This document shows positions 11,440 through 33,306 of a stretch of 64,000 bases of DNA, in pieces. The translations under genes and the position numbers were made by a program. The stretch lies in contig JAJTWR010000263.1 in the NCBI GenBank assembly GCA_021613335.1, forward strand, positions 2,749,001-2,813,000, given 5' to 3'. Under the pieces are notes generated by a model. That model made no database searches, was not told the origin of the DNA, and saw only the letters and a list, made by a program, of their open reading frames with translations. Within the stretch, counting starts at the first letter, position 1. The number at the start of each line of letters is the position of its first letter. The stretch is from Whitmania pigra (taxonomy: Eukaryota; Annelida; Clitellata; Hirudinida; Haemopidae).

Positions 11440-13270
11440 AGATTCTAGATATGAAGTTATTGCTGTATAAAGAAAAATTAATGTTTTTATTTCAAAAAAA
11501 AGTTTAAATTTAATTTTAGTTTTGTATTTAAATTTAATAAAGTTAAAATATAATCTAAATGCCACCATGAAATAACAATAATAATTTATTAATTACTTCT
11601 CCGATTTTACAGTAAAAATATGTTAAATTATTTACAAAAATTTAAAACTAATCTTTTAAGTTAAACTTTTAGAACGCAAAACGACACGCTCCTCATTCAT
11701 CTAGCTACCATGATTTTTGCGTATTTCTCGTCTACATTTTTTTTTGTATAAGAAATTATATATTGTAAGTCATTATTTACAAATATATATATTAACTAAA
11801 TTTTAGTATAAGAAATTTTATATGGTACTTTGGAAGGAATATTCTACATTGCAACAAACACTTGGTTCTGTTGTCGGCATTTTTGTTGGGTTCTTATCTT
11901 CTAACTGTTAGACTAACTATTGCCTTTCTATGATTGGTAGCGTTGATGGTGTTAAACGACAAGGGTTGTTCTTATTTTGACAATTATAACTTTGCGTTAT
12001 TGTGTTTCATTAATTGTTAAAATAACTTGTTATACTTGGCTCTGTTCATTAAATATGCTGATGTTATTTTGGATAGGGAAAAGGCAGTAAGCAATAAAGA
12101 CCCTTATCTGTAGCGTTTGATCCCAACTGTTTATGGGAAACAAAAAAGCTTGACAAAAAGGATTGATGAAAACGACCTGGGAACAAATGCAGTGGTCATT
12201 GCTAGTCAAAAACAACTATTTGGAGATTTTTAATGTAAATGATTGAGCTGTAACCCTTTAACATAAAATGGTTCGATGGTACACTGTTTTCTTATGAATA
12301 AGATGACTACATCATTGTTTATCTGAGACTACAGAAAATGAACTCCATTACATGAATTTTTTGCTTTCTGAATGTTAGTTACATTGCAATTTGATCTTCA
12401 TTTTTAAATTTTATTTTATTTGGCTATGTTGTTTTGAAAAAGGAGAAATTATAATAAATGGAGTCACTTGAAAATGTGTTGAATGTTATGTTGAATATAT
12501 ATTGATAAGAGTGGATTTCAGACGTAGGCAGAAGTGATTGTAATTTTTTTTTAAAATTATGCCATGGTGTGATTTAGAGTTTATCCTTAAGAGATGATAA
12601 GCTGTTTACAAATTAATTCTACAAATTACCCAGTAGGTAATTCCCAGAGTGTCTCTGTTTGTGGTGGCTAAGGGTTGCTGGAATTTAGCTTTGGAGGAGT
12701 TATGGCAATACTATTAATTGTTGACATTTTCAAAGTCGATGAAATCACACTATATAACTCATTTATCATCTGTTTAAGTTTTTGTTGGTTTGTAGCTTTC
12801 AAAAGAAAAGTTTATTTAGCTTACACAGCTGGCTGATACAACACTCATCCGACAGTTACTACTAGCTAAGGAGAGATAAATGCAAGGGTTGAGAGTCCGA
12901 ATTACAACCATGAGTTTCCCGTGATCCAACATTGAGCTGGATGTATTTCACTGTGTCATTAAAAGACGTATTTGTAGTCATTCGAGAGAATGGAAAAGTT
13001 TACCTGAAAGGTTTCATTAGCAATTCGTTGACTAGTTTTTGTTTGATCTCGGTAATAGTGATGTTTTGTTTAAAATAGCGTAAAGAAATTTTTTGAACAT
13101 AATTTGTTTCGTACTTCGAAAAATTTCAGGGATTTCTATGTTGTGTTTAATTAAGTCAATACGGTCAGTACAATTTTACAGTTCCTTTATAACTCCCGGA
13201 GTTCTATGAAACGTTTTAAGAATTAATATCGATAATTTATAATGGAATGATTATGTAAAATCATGATTTG
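11440..13270. other. Intergenic between divergent RACK1 and microprotein genes
   Basis: AT-rich sequence, no supported exon or recognisable repeat. It should contain the RACK1 promoter at its left end. Confidence 0.4.
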
Positions 13271-13272
13271 AC

Positions 13273-13280
13273 TATAAATA
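13273..13280 (+). promoter_or_regulatory. TATA box (TATAAATA) upstream of the microprotein gene
   Basis: TATAAATA followed by GC-rich sequence, a consensus TATA element. A start about 30 bases on would give a 5' untranslated exon, spliced to the pyrimidine-rich acceptor TTCTCTCAG that sits just before the ATG at 13903. Confidence 0.4.
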
Positions 13281-13902
13281 GCCCCCGTTGCTGCTAGTTA
13301 AACACATTGCTCGAAGTGCACGCCGTAACCAGATTCCAGCTGATATTCCACTTCTGTTCGCAAAAAACAGTGCCATCGTCGTTATCATCTTCACCATCGT
13401 TCCTAGTATCAATGATATAAATCGGTGTAATTAGCCTAGCGACAAATTCAACAAATTCTGGCCCTCGGAGATTCCAACATTTCGTAATTGGCTTCAGGCA
13501 ATAATTACTAGGATAACTTTTATTTAGGCTTAAAAAAAACGGCTACTGAAACATTCGAAAAATATTCAAAAAGGTCCATCACTATTTATTTATTTGATTA
13601 AAGTCCGTTGCAAAGCTAGGACGATTTAGACTAAGATTCATCGCTTACAGGAAAGTTCCTTAAAAGAGAGATCATACACGGTTACGCGCATCCGTAAAGA
13701 ACTCCCTATTAGCGTGTCTCATCCCATAGTTATAAAGAATGCTGGTTATGCTGATCGAGCACATTTATTAGTGTTCACATTCCTAATCTGTCGTTAGAAA
13801 TAGTTAATAATAAGTTGTAACTTACTAAATATTCTAGAAAAGCTGCTTATAAATAAACACTGTGAAAATTTGCTTTTCAAAAAGGTTTAACTTCTCTCAG
13901 TC

Positions 13903-14163
13903 ATGGATGCAATGTACATCGTCCTCATCATTCTGGCTTTCACCATAGCCTTCTTCATGACTCTGTTTGCCCTCAAATATTCCGGATGTTGTGATAAATT
14001 CTCGAAGCACTTTCCAGCCAAGAATCAGTCTTTGTTCCACAAACCCGAACATTGTGAGGCTTTTGAAGTGCTTTTTTTAAAGTTTGCATGGTTGAAGTAA
14101 TAAATAGTTGAATGGTGATATTTTTCAGCGAGGATTGAAAAGCTTCCCATAGCTTGGATTTGA
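13903..14163 (+). CDS. Putative 61-residue single-pass membrane microprotein
   Basis: I do not recognise this protein. Two coding exons are visible: 13903-14053 and 14129-14163, joined by a 75-base GT-AG intron (donor GTGAGG, acceptor TTTTTCAG) in phase 1. The ATG lies two bases after a strong acceptor (TTCTCTCAG|TC), so an untranslated first exon is likely, and a TATA box lies about 620 bases upstream. The product starts MDAMYIVLIILAFTIAFFMT, a strong hydrophobic helix over residues about 5-24. It continues with a dicysteine segment (YSGCCDKF), a basic polar stretch and the C-terminus RIEKLPIAWI. It could be a type III or tail-in-lumen small membrane protein. It sits 500 bases upstream of the Ig-receptor signal-peptide exon on the same strand, but its own stop codon argues against it being part of that gene. 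Confidence 0.5.
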
Positions 14164-14657
14164 CTGGAAATAAGCATCATTCGTTGCCACTCGAGCACGC
14201 ACCAAGCAAGCCTTGAACACTTTTTCCGAGGATTCTCAGCTTTTTTTTTTGTATTTGTTTGTTTGTTGTTTCGATCGTTGAATGCTTAATTTCACTTTTA
14301 AACGTCACGTACATGCTGTGCACGCTTCGAAAGAATTCGCTCACGTCCAATTTTAATTGAGACGCTTCTTTGAAACATTTATTTGCCGATGTTGCTTGGA
14401 CCGGGATTGGATCTCCGTTGTCATTAAGAGAAGCTTTCAGGTGAGGGGAGACAAAGATTAATTCAGGTGCCGCTCACACCTGGTTGAGAACAGCAGCAGC
14501 GTTTCAGTTCCAACAATTCCGATGGACGATTCCATGCCGAATGGATAGGAGATGCACGAGTTTTATTTACATTTTATTTATTTTAATTCTTAATTTATTT
14601 ATGACGTACTCATGGAAATACTGTTAGATCGTTGATGATAATAATTATTTGCTTGTG
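14164..14657. other. Short intergenic gap before the Ig receptor gene
   Basis: No exon seen. It should hold the 3' untranslated region of the microprotein gene and the promoter of the Ig receptor gene. Confidence 0.4.
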
Positions 14658-25023
<10,366 letters not shown>

Positions 25024-25229
25024 AAAAAGCTTCCGCCAACGAAAGCTTTGCTACCTGCGGAGGATACAAAAGTGCTGACAATGTGGACGACGACATAGAG
25101 AGTGTGGGATGCAACACTCCATGCCACGAACGCTTCCATTCGAATCGTGCTTTTCCGAGCGATGAAGGTTCGATTCCAGCTTGTGCTTACCACCCAAATG
25201 TGATTCGGAGCATGAGTCAGCTGAAATGA
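25024..25229 (+). other. Open second frame continuing the Ig-receptor tail
   Basis: The tail frame stops at 25023, but an overlapping frame open from about 24783 runs on to a stop at 25227-25229. It encodes hydrophilic, low-complexity-free sequence such as SKKFMPVMESRLKKAS and YKSADNVDDDIESVGC, which looks more like a real cytoplasmic tail than the last residues of the first frame. One missing base in the overlap, or an unseen splice, would link them. If real, the tail ends RSMSQLK. Confidence 0.45.
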
Positions 25230-25986
25230 TGACAATTGACAAGATTTGGTGTTGCAATCGTTTTAATCTCAGATGTCTTCATCATTCCTTCAGGGGACGT
25301 TAGCGTTAGAAACATTATTTTAGGAGATATTTATTTTTAAGATTTGTTTTCGATGTGGTGATAGAATTTATGAATCTACAGTCGAACGTCGGACCAAATA
25401 GATGAGGTGGAATATTTAGCTGTGCGTTGTTCCATTTTACTGTAGTTATTTCTATTAGATACAAGTACGCTCAAAGCTATTGCTGTAAAAACAATATTTG
25501 ACAATCTTATAAAGAAAAGGACCCAAAACGTTATGTGGCGGATTTTAAGAAAATAAATAAATGATGTTCAAGGCTAACTTTTTTGTAATACATAAGCCAT
25601 TTTTTTAATTTATATAAATCAACTTTCCTGAGCAACATGAATACTAGTTAATTTATGTAGAGCCACATATATAGTAATCTGGTTTCAAAAGTCCTGAAGA
25701 GAAGATAGTACTGGAGGTAACTTACATAAGGAAATAATTAATTCTAATTAAATTTATTTACTTAGTAAATTTTTTTAGGAAAAAAATCAAGTTGAAGCTT
25801 TTTTAAAATTCGAAATTTAGATACAACCTAAATTTAAATACAACCCCTTATTTTTAATAGCATCGGTTGCTATGCAGCATTCTAAATATGAGCGATGGAT
25901 TCGCGTACTAGTTTAGGTTACGTTGTTTTACAGGATTTACTTTAATACTTTGTAAACAACGTTATATCTTAAATTTAATATTGCAG
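25230..25986. other. 3' untranslated region of the Ig receptor, then 5' region of DRC8
   Basis: No coding exon is clear. A first coding exon of DRC8 should lie here (ATGs at about 25872 and 25888), but no donor joins in the required phase, so it is left open. Confidence 0.4.
25552..25557 (+). terminator. AATAAA polyadenylation signal, Ig receptor gene
   Basis: AATAAATAAA about 320 bases after the second-frame stop. It is the first strong signal downstream on this strand. Confidence 0.5.
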
Positions 25987-27134
25987 ACGTAAAATTATTT
26001 GAGCTTAAAAAAAATATCAGTGATGCATTCGACGTATTCGATCGTGAGGGTAACAAGAAAATTAACACAAGGTCAGTTTATTTTCATCATTGAATGTTTA
26101 AGGATTAAATTGATTATTTGCTAACAGAGATGTGGGAACGGTTATCAGATCGCTGAACTGTTTTCCTAGTGAGGCTGACTTGCTGGAAATTTATAGAGAG
26201 GTTTTTTTAACCCAAATATTAGCAACAGTTTTCCATCAAGTAATTTTTATTTTCACTTTCATTGCAGCTGGATGATGAAGATACTCCTGGTAGCGTAAAA
26301 TTTGATACATTCCTTCCTTTCATGACGAAGGCTTTATTAGAATCAAAGTGCGAATTGAATTTTTACACAAAAATAAACCTTTCTTTTTAAATTCAATTAA
26401 TTTAAGATATCGACCTGCATCTAAAAAAATGCTCATCAACGCATTTAAAGTTATTGATGCAGAAAATCAAGGTTTTATCACAGTTGAGCGACTGCAGAAA
26501 TTGTTTATGGAAGAAGGTTAATTGGACTTGATTTAAGTTGATTTGTTTAGAATTCCATTTTTTGTTATTTGTCCATAAAGTAGCTAACAATTAATGATTT
26601 AGCTGTTCATTGCAATTCATCTGGTATTTGATGTTAAATTGTTGTTCTAAATCATCTTTCCAATAAAGCAACATTCATAACTAAATGCAGGGCAATGACA
26701 CGAATTTCACTAATAGCAATTTCAATAATTTCAGCAATAATTGAATTTGTTTAAATAATTTTTTTCTCATCAAGGTGAGCCTTTCACCCAGGATGAATTT
26801 GATGACATGATGTCCGTGGCAACGAGCACAGACACGGTCGACTACATGGAGTACTTGCTGAGCATAGCACATGAGGTCATCCTGCTTACAATTGCTGTGC
26901 ATTCAAATTTTAGTAATAAGAATTTGCTTTTAGAATTTTCATGTTGTAATAAATTAAGCTTTAAGATTAAAAATTCATGGAATAATGTTGAATCATCCAA
27001 ACAAATGTTGTTAATCACGTGGACATTTATTACAACTAAATCGCATAATTACTTCGTTCCTTTTATTTCGGAAAATGAAAATAAACTTGTGAATTGACTG
27101 GGAAAATTGCCAATTGCAGGGCTACAAAGCGTGA
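25987..27134 (+). CDS. DRC8: Dynein regulatory complex protein 8 / EFCAB2-like EF-hand protein
   Basis: DRC8 is a calmodulin-like subunit of the nexin-dynein regulatory complex that links outer doublets in motile cilia. Exons: 25987-26071, 26128-26200, 26268-26347, 26407-26516, 26775-26883 and a short last exon from 27120. Visible blocks in order are NISDAFDVFDREGNKKI, DVGTVIRSLNCFPSEADLLE, TPGSVKFDTFLPFMTKALLE, KYRPASKKMLINAFKVIDAE, GFITVERLQKLFMEEG, EPFTQDEFDDMMSVA and VDYMEYLLSIA. They follow EFCAB2 across its whole length. EF-hand loops are degenerate (DREGNKKIN, DAENQGFIT), as in the family. The start exon was not found. The end is uncertain: splicing 26883 to 27120 gives a stop after GYKA. 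Confidence 0.85.
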
Positions 27135-27489
27135 TTGTAAATCGGGCTGAAGCAGGATTTTTTTTTCAAACGTTCGAGGTGAGAATTACTCGGGTTCTGA
27201 TGATTTGATCGTCTTGACAATCTTGGTGGGCATTACTGTCGTGAATGTCTGCGGATAATTCGATTTAATTGTTTTTAATGCCTGTGAATAATTCGATTAA
27301 ACTATTTTGAATAATAATAATTTTCATAATAATTTAAAAATACCAGCTATGAAATCAGAATGCATTGACATTATCTAGCATTTAATTTGTTTGATTCAGG
27401 TATTGTGGATGGATGAAACAATTTGGAAATTTGAAGAATTTTGTTTAATGGTTCATTTCCTTGGATTGGATGATTTATTTAATTACTTA

Positions 27490-27495
27490 TTTATT
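27490..27495 (-). terminator. AATAAA polyadenylation signal, myorod gene
   Basis: Minus-strand AATAAA about 115 bases past the myorod stop at 27611. Confidence 0.5.
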
Positions 27496-27508
27496 GCATA
27501 AAATCATT

Positions 27509-27514
27509 AATAAA
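27509..27514 (+). terminator. AATAAA polyadenylation signal, DRC8 side
   Basis: Plus-strand AATAAA within 20 bases of the opposing myorod signal. The two convergent transcripts would overlap or nearly abut here. Confidence 0.45.
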
Positions 27515-27610
27515 AAGTTGATATTAAATTTCATGAAATTTCCTTTCAATCACAATCCGAATAACTATACTCACGAAATCAGTATTCATTAATATGAGGT
27601 TAATTAACAT

Positions 27611-30600
27611 TTACGAGAATAAATTATTCATAATGCATGAGTCACTGACCGAAACGTCTTCTGGACCGGTCACCGATTGGATGGCTCTGGACCTGAGCTG
27701 ATCGATCAACTTCTCGGCCACATTGGCCCTCGTTTCTGCCTCCTCCAAGTCGCTCTGCATCTTCCTGTACTTGGCCAGGTTGATCTCAGAAAGTTGTTCC
27801 TTAAAACCGCGTTGATTTTAATTATGCCGCCTTATGATAATGTTACCTGTTTCTGATCGATCACATGGAGTTGTCTAACACAGCTATATTAATAATATTA
27901 TATTAACAAATTAATGGTGGAGTGTAAGTAAGTAATCATTACAAATCTTCACTACATTAAATTCATAAAATTTAGGTTATAATGCAGACTCTGAAGCAAA
28001 ATAAACAGACATAAATAACGGTTATGTTTAGTTAAGCAAATAAACTTTAATGAAATATTCAGTTGAAACCAACTCACAGCATCATCAAGTTGCTTTTTGT
28101 AACCTTTGATTTTGACTTGCATCTTATCGATGAGATCGTTCAACCTGCTTTGTGCCCTCTGCTGTTCTTCAGCATGGAGATCGAGTTCATGCAACTTCCT
28201 CTCCTGCTTCCTGACTGATTTGTCCTTCTCCAAGACTTTCTGTCTCTCGTTTTCAAGCTCTGACTCGAGATCGTGCACTCTCTGCTCGATGCGAACCCAG
28301 GCTGCTTTGCCGCCAGAAACTGCCATCTGCTCTGTGGCATCCAGCCTTGCCTACGGTAGATCAAAGAATGCGTGAGATTAACTCAACATGCTTAAAATGT
28401 ATGCGCATGTACAATCAAAAAAATTTGTTTATAATTGAAAAAGAATAATTACTCTGCTTAATAAGAATTCAAAGAAAATTCTAAAATTTAAAACATTTGA
28501 AAAAGTTAAGAAATCTGCAAAAGCACCTGGAGATCTTTTATTTGGAGTTCAAGGATTCTCTTGACTTTCTCCAGTTCTCCAGTTCTTGCCTGTTCACGTT
28601 TCAACTCTTCAGTGAGTTGGTTGGAATCGTTTGTGACCTTCTTCAGGGCATCCTCCATTCTCTTCATGTTCAGCTGGTAGTCTTCGTTCTCGCTCTGACG
28701 AGAATATTTTGTTTTGATGTTTATAAATAATTGATTGGAGTGTTTATAATAACCAATTAATATTATATCTATATAGCGCTATAAGTTTAAGCAACGTCAA
28801 TTAAACCGTTGCCTCTATAGTCGCTCGCAGGAACGCTACTAACTCTGAGCTTGTAAGTCAAGAATAATCATTAAATGCTTTTAATAAGAATAATAGATAA
28901 GAAAGCAATTGAGAGATGAACATCTTCATCTACCCTCGTCTGCTGGAAATTGGTTTCCAGTTTCTTCTTGATTGTGGAGAGGTTTGAACAGATGGCGCTG
29001 AGTTCGTTGATCTTAGCAGCTGCGTCCTTCAACTCACTCTCCATCATTCTCCTGTTCCTGTCTAGCGAATCCACTTGGAGTCTGAGAACGTCCACCTCAT
29101 CCTTCAACGTGTCGCTCTTCTGGATGTGATTCTGCAGTTCTTCCTCTGCTTTCTTTCTCATCTGTTCCTCGTCTTCAAAGAGAGCCTGCAGAATCCATTC
29201 GCATTCGGTCGAACTCATTTCAGTTTACTTTGATCGAATTAATAATTAACTGACAAAGCGCAAAAATTTTCGAATAAGAACAACATAGTGGAAACAGTTC
29301 CTCACTTGAAGGTCGACAAGTTGCTGCTGATACTTCTTGTGTATCTTGTCTGTGTCTCCCCTGGATTTGTTCATCCTGTCGATAGCAAGCTCAAGGTCAC
29401 TGACTTTTTGTTCAAGTTCCTTCTTGGCCCTCAAGGCTTCCAGTTTGTTCTTTGATTCTCCGTCCAAAGTGGCCTGCATGTTCGCCAAGACTTTGTTGTG
29501 GGCCTTCCTTCATAAGTAATTCTATTCCTTCAATGCTTATTTACAAGTCGACGTATATTTAAAATTTAATTAATATTAATTTAACATTAATATGTAATAA
29601 CATTAATTAAGTAATTTTAAAATGAATTCAAGCCCTTCAAAATGAAAAGGTAACCTTATCTCATCCATTTCTTCATCTTTATCATAAATCCTCCTTTCAA
29701 AGTCATCCCTGGCGACCACGACATCCTGTTGAGCTCTCAAAACCTTTGCTGCTTCTTTCTGAATGGCCAAGTCCTTCTCACCAATGATGTTGTTCAGTTC
29801 TTGTTTTTCAGTTTCCAGCCTCTTGACTGTTTTTTCCATGTCCACGAGTTTCTGACTGGAGTGATCCAATTGCTGTTGGATGTCTCCAATTTCGACTGGA
29901 AGTGGTTTTCAATCTACGATCAACTTTTGGCAAATTATGCAATAAATCATTTAATTTTCTATTATTCAGTTACCCGACAGGTTTTTGTTCTCTCTCTTCA
30001 ATCTTTCACTCAATTCCTTTGCCTCGTCCAATTGGTGGCCGACCTTGACCGTCTCTTCCGCCTCAACTTTGGCTTCCTTGTTTGCTTCTTCCAGTTCAGT
30101 TTGGAGGTCTTCAACTTTCTTCTTCCAATCCTCGATGGTCTTCTCGTACTGCTTGTAACGTTTTTCGTGCAAAACAATTTCGTTTTGCAGCTGTTCAAAT
30201 TTAAGCCTTCAATTTGAGAATCGCTGAGTAAAATAATTCAACATTTAAACTTAGGTATATTTCTTCGACCTTTTCAATTTCTTCTTTCAAGGCTTCCGCT
30301 GCAGCATGTGCCTGACCTCTTGCTTTGTCCAAAGCCACCATTTTCCCAATCGTGGCGTCGACCTTTGCTTCGGACTCCTGAAGTTTTTGAATGAATTTCT
30401 TCTTCAATTCCTCCACATCTTCAGGTCTGATGGAAGCTGGATGTTTGAAATAATAAAGTTAAATAACTAAATCTAAAACTATTGTTAATTCAATAAACAG
30501 TGATGTATAATAAATTATTCTGAAGATTGTCATTAAACCTTCGTTGTTTTGGCACTTTTGTTGCCATGTAGTGACTTCTACCATGGTCTTGTTAAGTCTC

Positions 30601-33306
30601 TTTTGAAGTTCTGCCTGTCTCTCCTTGTCATCTTCTTTCTCCTCTTTGAGAGCTGTTACCTCCTCGAGCAGGAGTTTGCTTTCTTCTGTCAGTCGCAAGA
30701 CTTCCCCTTCGCTGTCCCGAAGTTTCACCTCATTAAAAGTAAAAGTTGTTTTTATTAAGATTAACTTTTTAATTTTATCTTATTATAATCCTAATAATGG
30801 ATTTAGTTACATTAACTTAAAACTGATGAAGCGCTAGATACGCTCCAGAATATAAACAATGTCAGCGATTAAGAGTACCACATATAAATGCTATGCGTGC
30901 CATAACAGTGATGATGGTGATGATGATAATAATTGATTAATTACTTTCAATTCCTCTGCATTCTTTGCAACAGCCTCTTTATCACCATTAACTTGAAGAA
31001 GTTCCCTTTCCAAATCTTCAATTTTCCTCTTCGCATCGGAAGCGTCAATTTGTGATTTTGACCTTTGAGCCTGAGCTTCGTTTGCCTCCTTTTGGAGATT
31101 ACTCAGACGAGTGTTCAAGTCCTTGATTTGATCTTCCAAGGATTTTATGTGTTTCTCTGATTGTTGCTGAAGAAAATAATTCGAGGTTACTGGATTATTT
31201 TAAAATTATGTTCACATAAATTACATAAAATTTCTTCATTCATTTAAAAAAGCATTTAAAATCGAACTGATTTACAAAGTGTTTTAAGTAAGTTTTGTTT
31301 TTCAAATTTTGCTGACATTGAATAAATATTTTCTAAGGAAACTCTTTTTGTTAAATGCAACTATTCAGTCGATGAATTATTTAAAAATCATTTTCAAGCA
31401 TTGAAACACAAATCTCTTCAAATGTTAGACCTTGGCAGTTTTCGAATCTTCCCACGTTTGTTTGAGTCCTTCCAATTCAACTTGAAGCTGCATTTTCTCC
31501 TTTTCACTCCTGAGAAGCAGATGTAATAATAACATGTTATCTGAGTTAATTGAAGCGTAAAAAAGTTTTTAGGCATTAATATTTATATTCTGAAATATTT
31601 TGAGACAAACGTACATAAAATATTTACTACTTATAAAGTTTAATTAACTTTCATTAAATGAAAAATCACAGAAAATTACTTTTGTTTATTTCTGTGAAGT
31701 TCGTCAATTTGGTCCATCAACTGACCCACAGTTTCCTGGTGCTTCTTTTTGAAGCTGATTAATTGAGCCTCTCCTTGAGATTGGCTTTCATCCAAAGACC
31801 TCGACAGATTCTGAAGTTGCATCTCGCGTTTCTTATTTTGATCTATCTGGAGGTTGAAGAATGATTTAATAAACAAATGAAATGACTGGACTAAAGATAG
31901 CAGACATTTTTAATCAATTCCATGCAAGCGTCTGGAGTTCAAAATCTCGCTAAACAAAATGCGCCAAGATCTCTGCTAGAAAGACACCGTAGAAAACTCA
32001 TGCGATCATTCATGTTTAAAATTGTTAATCATCAATTCTTTTCATCAATTCCGGAAAGAAATATTTTTTTCCCTTATAAATGAAAACTTTATGTCAACTT
32101 CAAACGGTACTGCCACTTATCAATATTCATTAGGATGATTTTTATTGTTTTGAATTCGTTTATTTCAAAACTCTGAACGAAGAACCCAAAAAACATAAAA
32201 AAAACTCACAAATTCACAGTATATCCCAAGGGAATATAATTTGATACTTAGATTTATATATATGCTAATAACTTAATTAATTATTCAATTACTTGTTTGT
32301 GGAGGGCATCCTGTGCATCCTCCAACTTTTCCTTGAGAACGTTGATCTCCCTCTGCATGTCGAGTCTCTGCTTCTCGCCCTGCATCACATCATCGCAAAC
32401 AAATCTAAGCATTCCAAGCACTGGCAATATTTTGTACTGATTAATATTGTAATAAATTGAATAATTATATTAACATATTATCACAACTTCCAACCTTTGC
32501 ACGGTTCGATTTCTCATTTTCCAGTTCAGTTTCCAAGTCTCTGATTCTCGTCTGCAGGAGAAAATTATTATAAGAATGGCAGACGGTTAAAAACATTACT
32601 TAAAAAAGCATTACACCTACATCGAGTAGGGATTTTGCCGATCCCTTCTGAGAAAAATCAGTCAGATAAGGACTGCTGGAGGAGGCGTACTGAGAGGAAG
32701 CAGACGTACTTGGGGTATAAGCACTTCTCGAACCAAGAGTCGAAGTGTATGGGGAAGATGACGAAAGTCCGTAAGAATCGGACAGGAACGAATAACTCGA
32801 AGGCTTGTAGGTCGAACCAGAGGATAAGGCTGCCATTCTTGCTGCTATTTCTTTATCCAAGTCGTCTTCATCGATTTTGACGGAGGAAGTCAGCCTGGTT
32901 GAGGTTGTCGACGAGAGGGCATCGGGTTCGAGACCAATCTTTTTGTTCATAAACTTGGTCATCGTCACAATCGAAGACTGAGGAGCATTGACAGGAGCCG
33001 AGGATTCGTCCAAATTACTGCTCCATTTGTTCGTGACAACTTCGCTTTCGCCGGCATCGTCCAAGCTGACTGCTGATTGGAAATTTCCATTTGAAATGAT
33101 TTAAAAATAATTTTCAATGATTTAATAATTGCAAATGAAAGTATTTAACATGCAAGCTCAAGTGTATGCTCACCTGTCGTTTTGACGACCTCAGCCTTGA
33201 CATCACCGTTTTGCAGAGCGTCTTCATTTGCTGAAACCTTGGCATCGCTCAACACTTCTTCCACGACTTCAGCCTTGCTTTGAACTTCGACTTCGCTCTC
33301 AGACAT
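27611..33306 (-). CDS. Myorod/catchin-type myosin rod protein with unique N-terminal head
   Basis: Thick-filament rod protein of smooth and catch muscle. About 16 exons on the minus strand: 33306-33174, 33068-32621, then rod exons near 32553, 32380, 31846, 31507, 31166, 30729, 30436, 30210, 29905, 29510, 29190, 28697, 28352 and 27800, with TAA at 27611; roughly 1,040 residues. The first two exons encode a non-coiled head of about 190 residues: acidic start MSESEVEVQSKAEVVEEVL, then MTKFMNKKIGLEPDALSS and a Ser/Tyr-rich stretch (SGSTYKPSSYSFLSDSYGL). All later exons are heptad coiled coil of muscle myosin type, for example IDQNKKREMQLQNLSRSLDE and, at the end, INLAKYRKMQSDLEEAETRA. The C-terminus is the myosin II one, not paramyosin. 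In molluscs myorod is made from an internal promoter of the myosin heavy chain gene; here no motor exons precede it, and an unrelated gene ends 1.86 kb upstream. Confidence 0.85.

Noticed and set aside
28106..30217. Long plus-strand frames rich in Leu, Phe and Ser across the myorod rod
   Set aside because: Antisense shadows of coiled-coil exons; Glu/Lys/Gln codons read backwards give Phe, Leu and Ser.
27611..33306. Paramyosin as the identity of the rod gene
   Set aside because: The C-terminal block (NLAKYRK..LEEAETRANVAE) and the mid-rod IDQNKKREM block are those of myosin II, and the head with TKFMNKKIGLEPD is myorod-like.
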